Of a stretch of 7,176 nucleotides of DNA, positions 5,776-7,176 are shown in pieces. Both the position numbers and the translations under genes were made by a program. Origin of the DNA: Actinomycetota bacterium (GTDB lineage Bacteria > Actinomycetota > Acidimicrobiia > Acidimicrobiales > Ilumatobacteraceae). The stretch is taken from assembly GCA_009704425.1 (NCBI GenBank), contig WLEG01000089.1, forward strand, positions 1 to 7,176, given 5' to 3'. Position 1 is the stretch's first letter; every line of letters starts with the position of its first letter. A model generated the notes under the pieces. The model searched no databases and had not been told where the DNA came from. It worked only from the letters and a program-made list of their open reading frames with translations.

Positions 5776-6758
5776 CACTGGGCTCCGGTCATGCTGGTGT
5801 ACACACCGACCATGATCTGATCGGGGGTGGGATACGGACTCTCGTCGGCGAAGGCGATGGCGGTGTCGATGTCGGCGCGCAATTCGGCCCAGATCGCGTC
5901 GAACTGATCGCGGGTGGCGGCCTTGTTCTCGATCATCCGGTCCTCGAGGGTGAAGATCGGATCGCGTTGCTTCCACATCGCCACTTCGTCGTCGGACCGA
6001 TACTTCAATCCGAGGTTCTGCACGCCGTGGTGGTTGTAGAACCGGTACGTCTTGGCCTCGATCAGCGACGGGCCACCTCCGGAGCGGGCCCGCTCGACGG
6101 CCTCGACGGCGGCCTCGTGAACGGCGATCACGTCCATGCCGTCGACGATGACACCGGGCATTCCGTAACCGGCGGCACGGTCGACGATGTCGGTGATGGC
6201 CATGGTCTTGTCGCGGGGGGTGAACTCGCCGTATTCGTTGTTCTCGCAGGCGAAGACGATGGGGAGGTGGAGCGCGCAGGCCATGTTCGCGGCCTCGTGG
6301 AACGCGCCGATGTTGGTGGAACCGTCACCGAAGAAGGCCACCGCCACCTGGCCCCGACCGCGGTACCGATTGGCGAAAGCCGCACCGACGGCGATGGGGG
6401 ATCCGGCGCCCACGATCCCGTTGGCGCCGAGCATGCCGAGCGAGGTGTCCGAGATGTGCATGGAGCCACCTTTGCCCTTGCAGTAGCCGGTGGCCTTGCC
6501 CATGAGCTCGGCCATCATCCGGTTGAAGTCCCCGCCCTTGGCGACCAGGTGACCGTGGCCCCGGTGGGTGGACGTGATGTGGTCGTCGTCGTTCAACGCA
6601 CCGCACACGCCGGCGGCCACCGCCTCCTCGCCCACGTACAGGTGGAGGAAGCCGGGCAGGCGATTGGATTCGGCCAAACGTCCGGCCGCCTCCTCGAACA
6701 GGCGGATGCGCACCATGCGTCGGTGCAGATCGAGTTGCACGTCTACGGATAGGTCCAT
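5775..6758 (-). CDS. acoA: Thiamine-diphosphate dehydrogenase E1 alpha subunit (acetoin/2-oxoacid type)
   Basis: This 327-aa subunit binds thiamine diphosphate/Mg2+ and, with E1 beta, performs the first step of the complex. The cofactor motif is complete: GDGSTN at 144-149 through ENN at 172-174. Other family landmarks are HRGHGH (65-70) of the active site, GKGGSMHI (95-102), and LGANGIVGAGSPIAVGAA (110-127), which is highly typical of AcoA-like proteins. The late active-site loop reads YRFYNHHGVQNLGLKYR (238-254), whereas many homologues have a Gly before the His and a shorter loop; this may affect substrate choice. ATG 6758 is supported by AAGGAAG located 8-10 bases upstream, the best ribosome site in the operon. 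The stop overlaps the E1 beta start (TGATG). It lies 36 bp downstream of the ThuA-like gene. No E3 gene is visible. Acetoin is the best-supported substrate because of acoX, not because of residues alone. Confidence 0.94.
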   Translation of the reverse strand: MDLSVDVQLDLHRRMVRIRLFEEAAGRLAESNRLPGFLHLYVGEEAVAAGVCGALNDDDHITSTHRGHGHLVAKGGDFNRMMAELMGKATGYCKGKGGSMHISDTSLGMLGANGIVGAGSPIAVGAAFANRYRGRGQVAVAFFGDGSTNIGAFHEAANMACALHLPIVFACENNEYGEFTPRDKTMAITDIVDRAAGYGMPGVIVDGMDVIAVHEAAVEAVERARSGGGPSLIEAKTYRFYNHHGVQNLGLKYRSDDEVAMWKQRDPIFTLEDRMIENKAATRDQFDAIWAELRADIDTAIAFADESPYPTPDQIMVGVYTSMTGAQ

Positions 6759-6766
6759 TGGATCTT

Positions 6767-6773
6767 CTTCCTT
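6767..6773 (-). promoter_or_regulatory. Ribosome binding site of E1 alpha
   Basis: Read on the minus strand this is AAGGAAG, centred about 8-10 bases before ATG 6758. It is the clearest Shine-Dalgarno-like sequence in the window and fixes the E1 alpha start. It suggests that E1 alpha is the strongly initiated gene and that the following genes rely partly on coupling. Confidence 0.6.
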
Positions 6774-6784
6774 CTCGAGTCGAG
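6774..6784. other. Short palindrome CTCGA-G-TCGAG before E1 alpha
   Basis: This is a perfect 11-bp inverted repeat with 5-bp arms in the 36-bp gap between the ThuA-like stop and the E1 alpha start, just upstream of the ribosome site. It could be a small operator or chance. The one-base loop rules out a hairpin terminator. There is no clear promoter in this gap. Confidence 0.2.
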
Positions 6785-6794
6785 GTTGGCGACG

Positions 6795-7176
6795 TCAGCC
6801 GTCGAGTCCGCGCGCCCACCGTAGTGAGCGTCGGAGCAGTTCGTAGTACGCCGGTTTCTCCCACGAACAGCGTTCGATTCGCGGGTAGTAGTCGAGGACC
6901 GGCTTCATGTCGTAGTGACCCCGACAATGGCCGAGGGTGTTGTACAGGATCGCGCCACGTCCGAGATGGCGCAGATACATCACGAGATGAGTGGGGTCAC
7001 CCGAGGTCCAATCCGCCTCGGCGAATCCGGTGGCCTCGCCACTCCATGTGGTGTGAAGCAACGGGTGAAGAGCGTCGCGATCGGCGTACTCGCTCAGGTA
7101 CAACTCGTCGTCGGTGTCGAACGACTCGATTCCCGCCACGAGCCAATGCGACGGGTCCGACACCGAGACCGTGTAC
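6795..7176 (-). CDS. ThuA-like domain protein, C-terminal part (5' end outside window)
   Basis: The 126 C-terminal residues of a protein resemble the end of the ThuA (trehalose-utilisation-like) family, which has a glutamine-amidotransferase-like fold and no firmly established reaction. The matching elements are DPSHWLVAGIESF followed by DELYLSEY, where the family typically has a dp-HP-gl...DELY pattern. Further on, a GRGAILYNTLGH segment matches the family's G-GRV-Y-sLGH, and a C-terminal helix LLRRSLRWARG resembles the family's ending L--gi-WA. The frame is open to the window edge and the residues before the first possible GTG (7163) still fit the family, so the gene is truncated by the window, not by a natural start. 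It ends 36 bp before E1 alpha in the same direction and is likely the first visible gene of the operon. Its job there is unknown; processing of a carbohydrate-like precursor is only a guess. Confidence 0.75.
   Translation of the reverse strand, partial: YTVSVSDPSHWLVAGIESFDTDDELYLSEYADRDALHPLLHTTWSGEATGFAEADWTSGDPTHLVMYLRHLGRGAILYNTLGHCRGHYDMKPVLDYYPRIERCSWEKPAYYELLRRSLRWARGLDG

Noticed and set aside
4039..5820. Plus-strand open frame of 593 codons opposite acoX and E1 beta
   Set aside because: It crosses two well-supported genes in antisense and is dominated by Asp/Gly/His/Arg with no motif. High GC and third-position bias make long antisense frames common.
5776..5976. N-terminal extension of E1 beta to an upstream ATG at 5976
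   Set aside because: It would overlap E1 alpha by about 200 bases and encodes an Arg/His-rich stretch absent from the family. ATG 5775 has a GGAG site and gives the usual length.

Overview
The window is a GC-rich, densely coding bacterial segment. It carries two rightward genes on the left and a leftward operon of at least four, probably five, genes on the right. High GC, strong third-position GC bias, a luciferase-like oxidoreductase of the kind that often uses coenzyme F420, and a stand-alone Rieske oxygenase alpha subunit together suggest an actinobacterium. Acidimicrobiia is my best guess, but it is inferred from style and not from a marker gene.

Left part (1-2258, + strand). A non-coding leader (about 1-106) carries two adjacent perfect inverted repeats. 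It is followed by a Rieske-type ring-hydroxylating oxygenase alpha subunit (107-1291) and, after 55 bp, a luciferase-like flavin/F420-dependent oxidoreductase (1347-2258). Both are oxidoreductases suited to catabolism of a small organic molecule, but the sequence does not give the substrate. No oxygenase beta subunit, ferredoxin or reductase lies beside them.

Right part (2265-7176, - strand, read right to left). The order is a ThuA-like protein cut by the window edge (6795-7176), E1 alpha (5775-6758), E1 beta (4786-5775), an AcoX-type NAD-kinase-fold protein (3694-4776) and a lipoyl-bearing E2 acyltransferase (2265-3704). The E1 alpha / E1 beta / AcoX / E2 set is the signature of a thiamine-diphosphate-dependent acetoin dehydrogenase cluster. 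E1 cleaves the substrate and passes the acyl group to the lipoyl arm of E2. E2 then makes acyl-CoA (acetyl-CoA if the substrate is acetoin). AcoX is a conserved partner of unclear role. No dihydrolipoamide dehydrogenase (E3) is present here, so it must come from elsewhere. Gene spacing is very tight (36 bp, 1-nt overlap, 9 bp, 11-nt overlap), which supports one coupled transcript. Its promoter is not visible and probably lies upstream of the ThuA-like gene, outside the window.

The two blocks converge with only 6 bp between stop codons (2259-2264), leaving no room for a dedicated terminator. There is no gene-free stretch over 300 bases, and I see no RNA gene, mobile element, CRISPR array or attachment site. 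The region reads mostly as a recognisable metabolic locus. The points most worth a second look are the apparent second subunit-binding domain in E2, the altered active-site loop of E1 alpha, the paired palindromes before the Rieske gene and the ThuA-like gene at the head of the operon.
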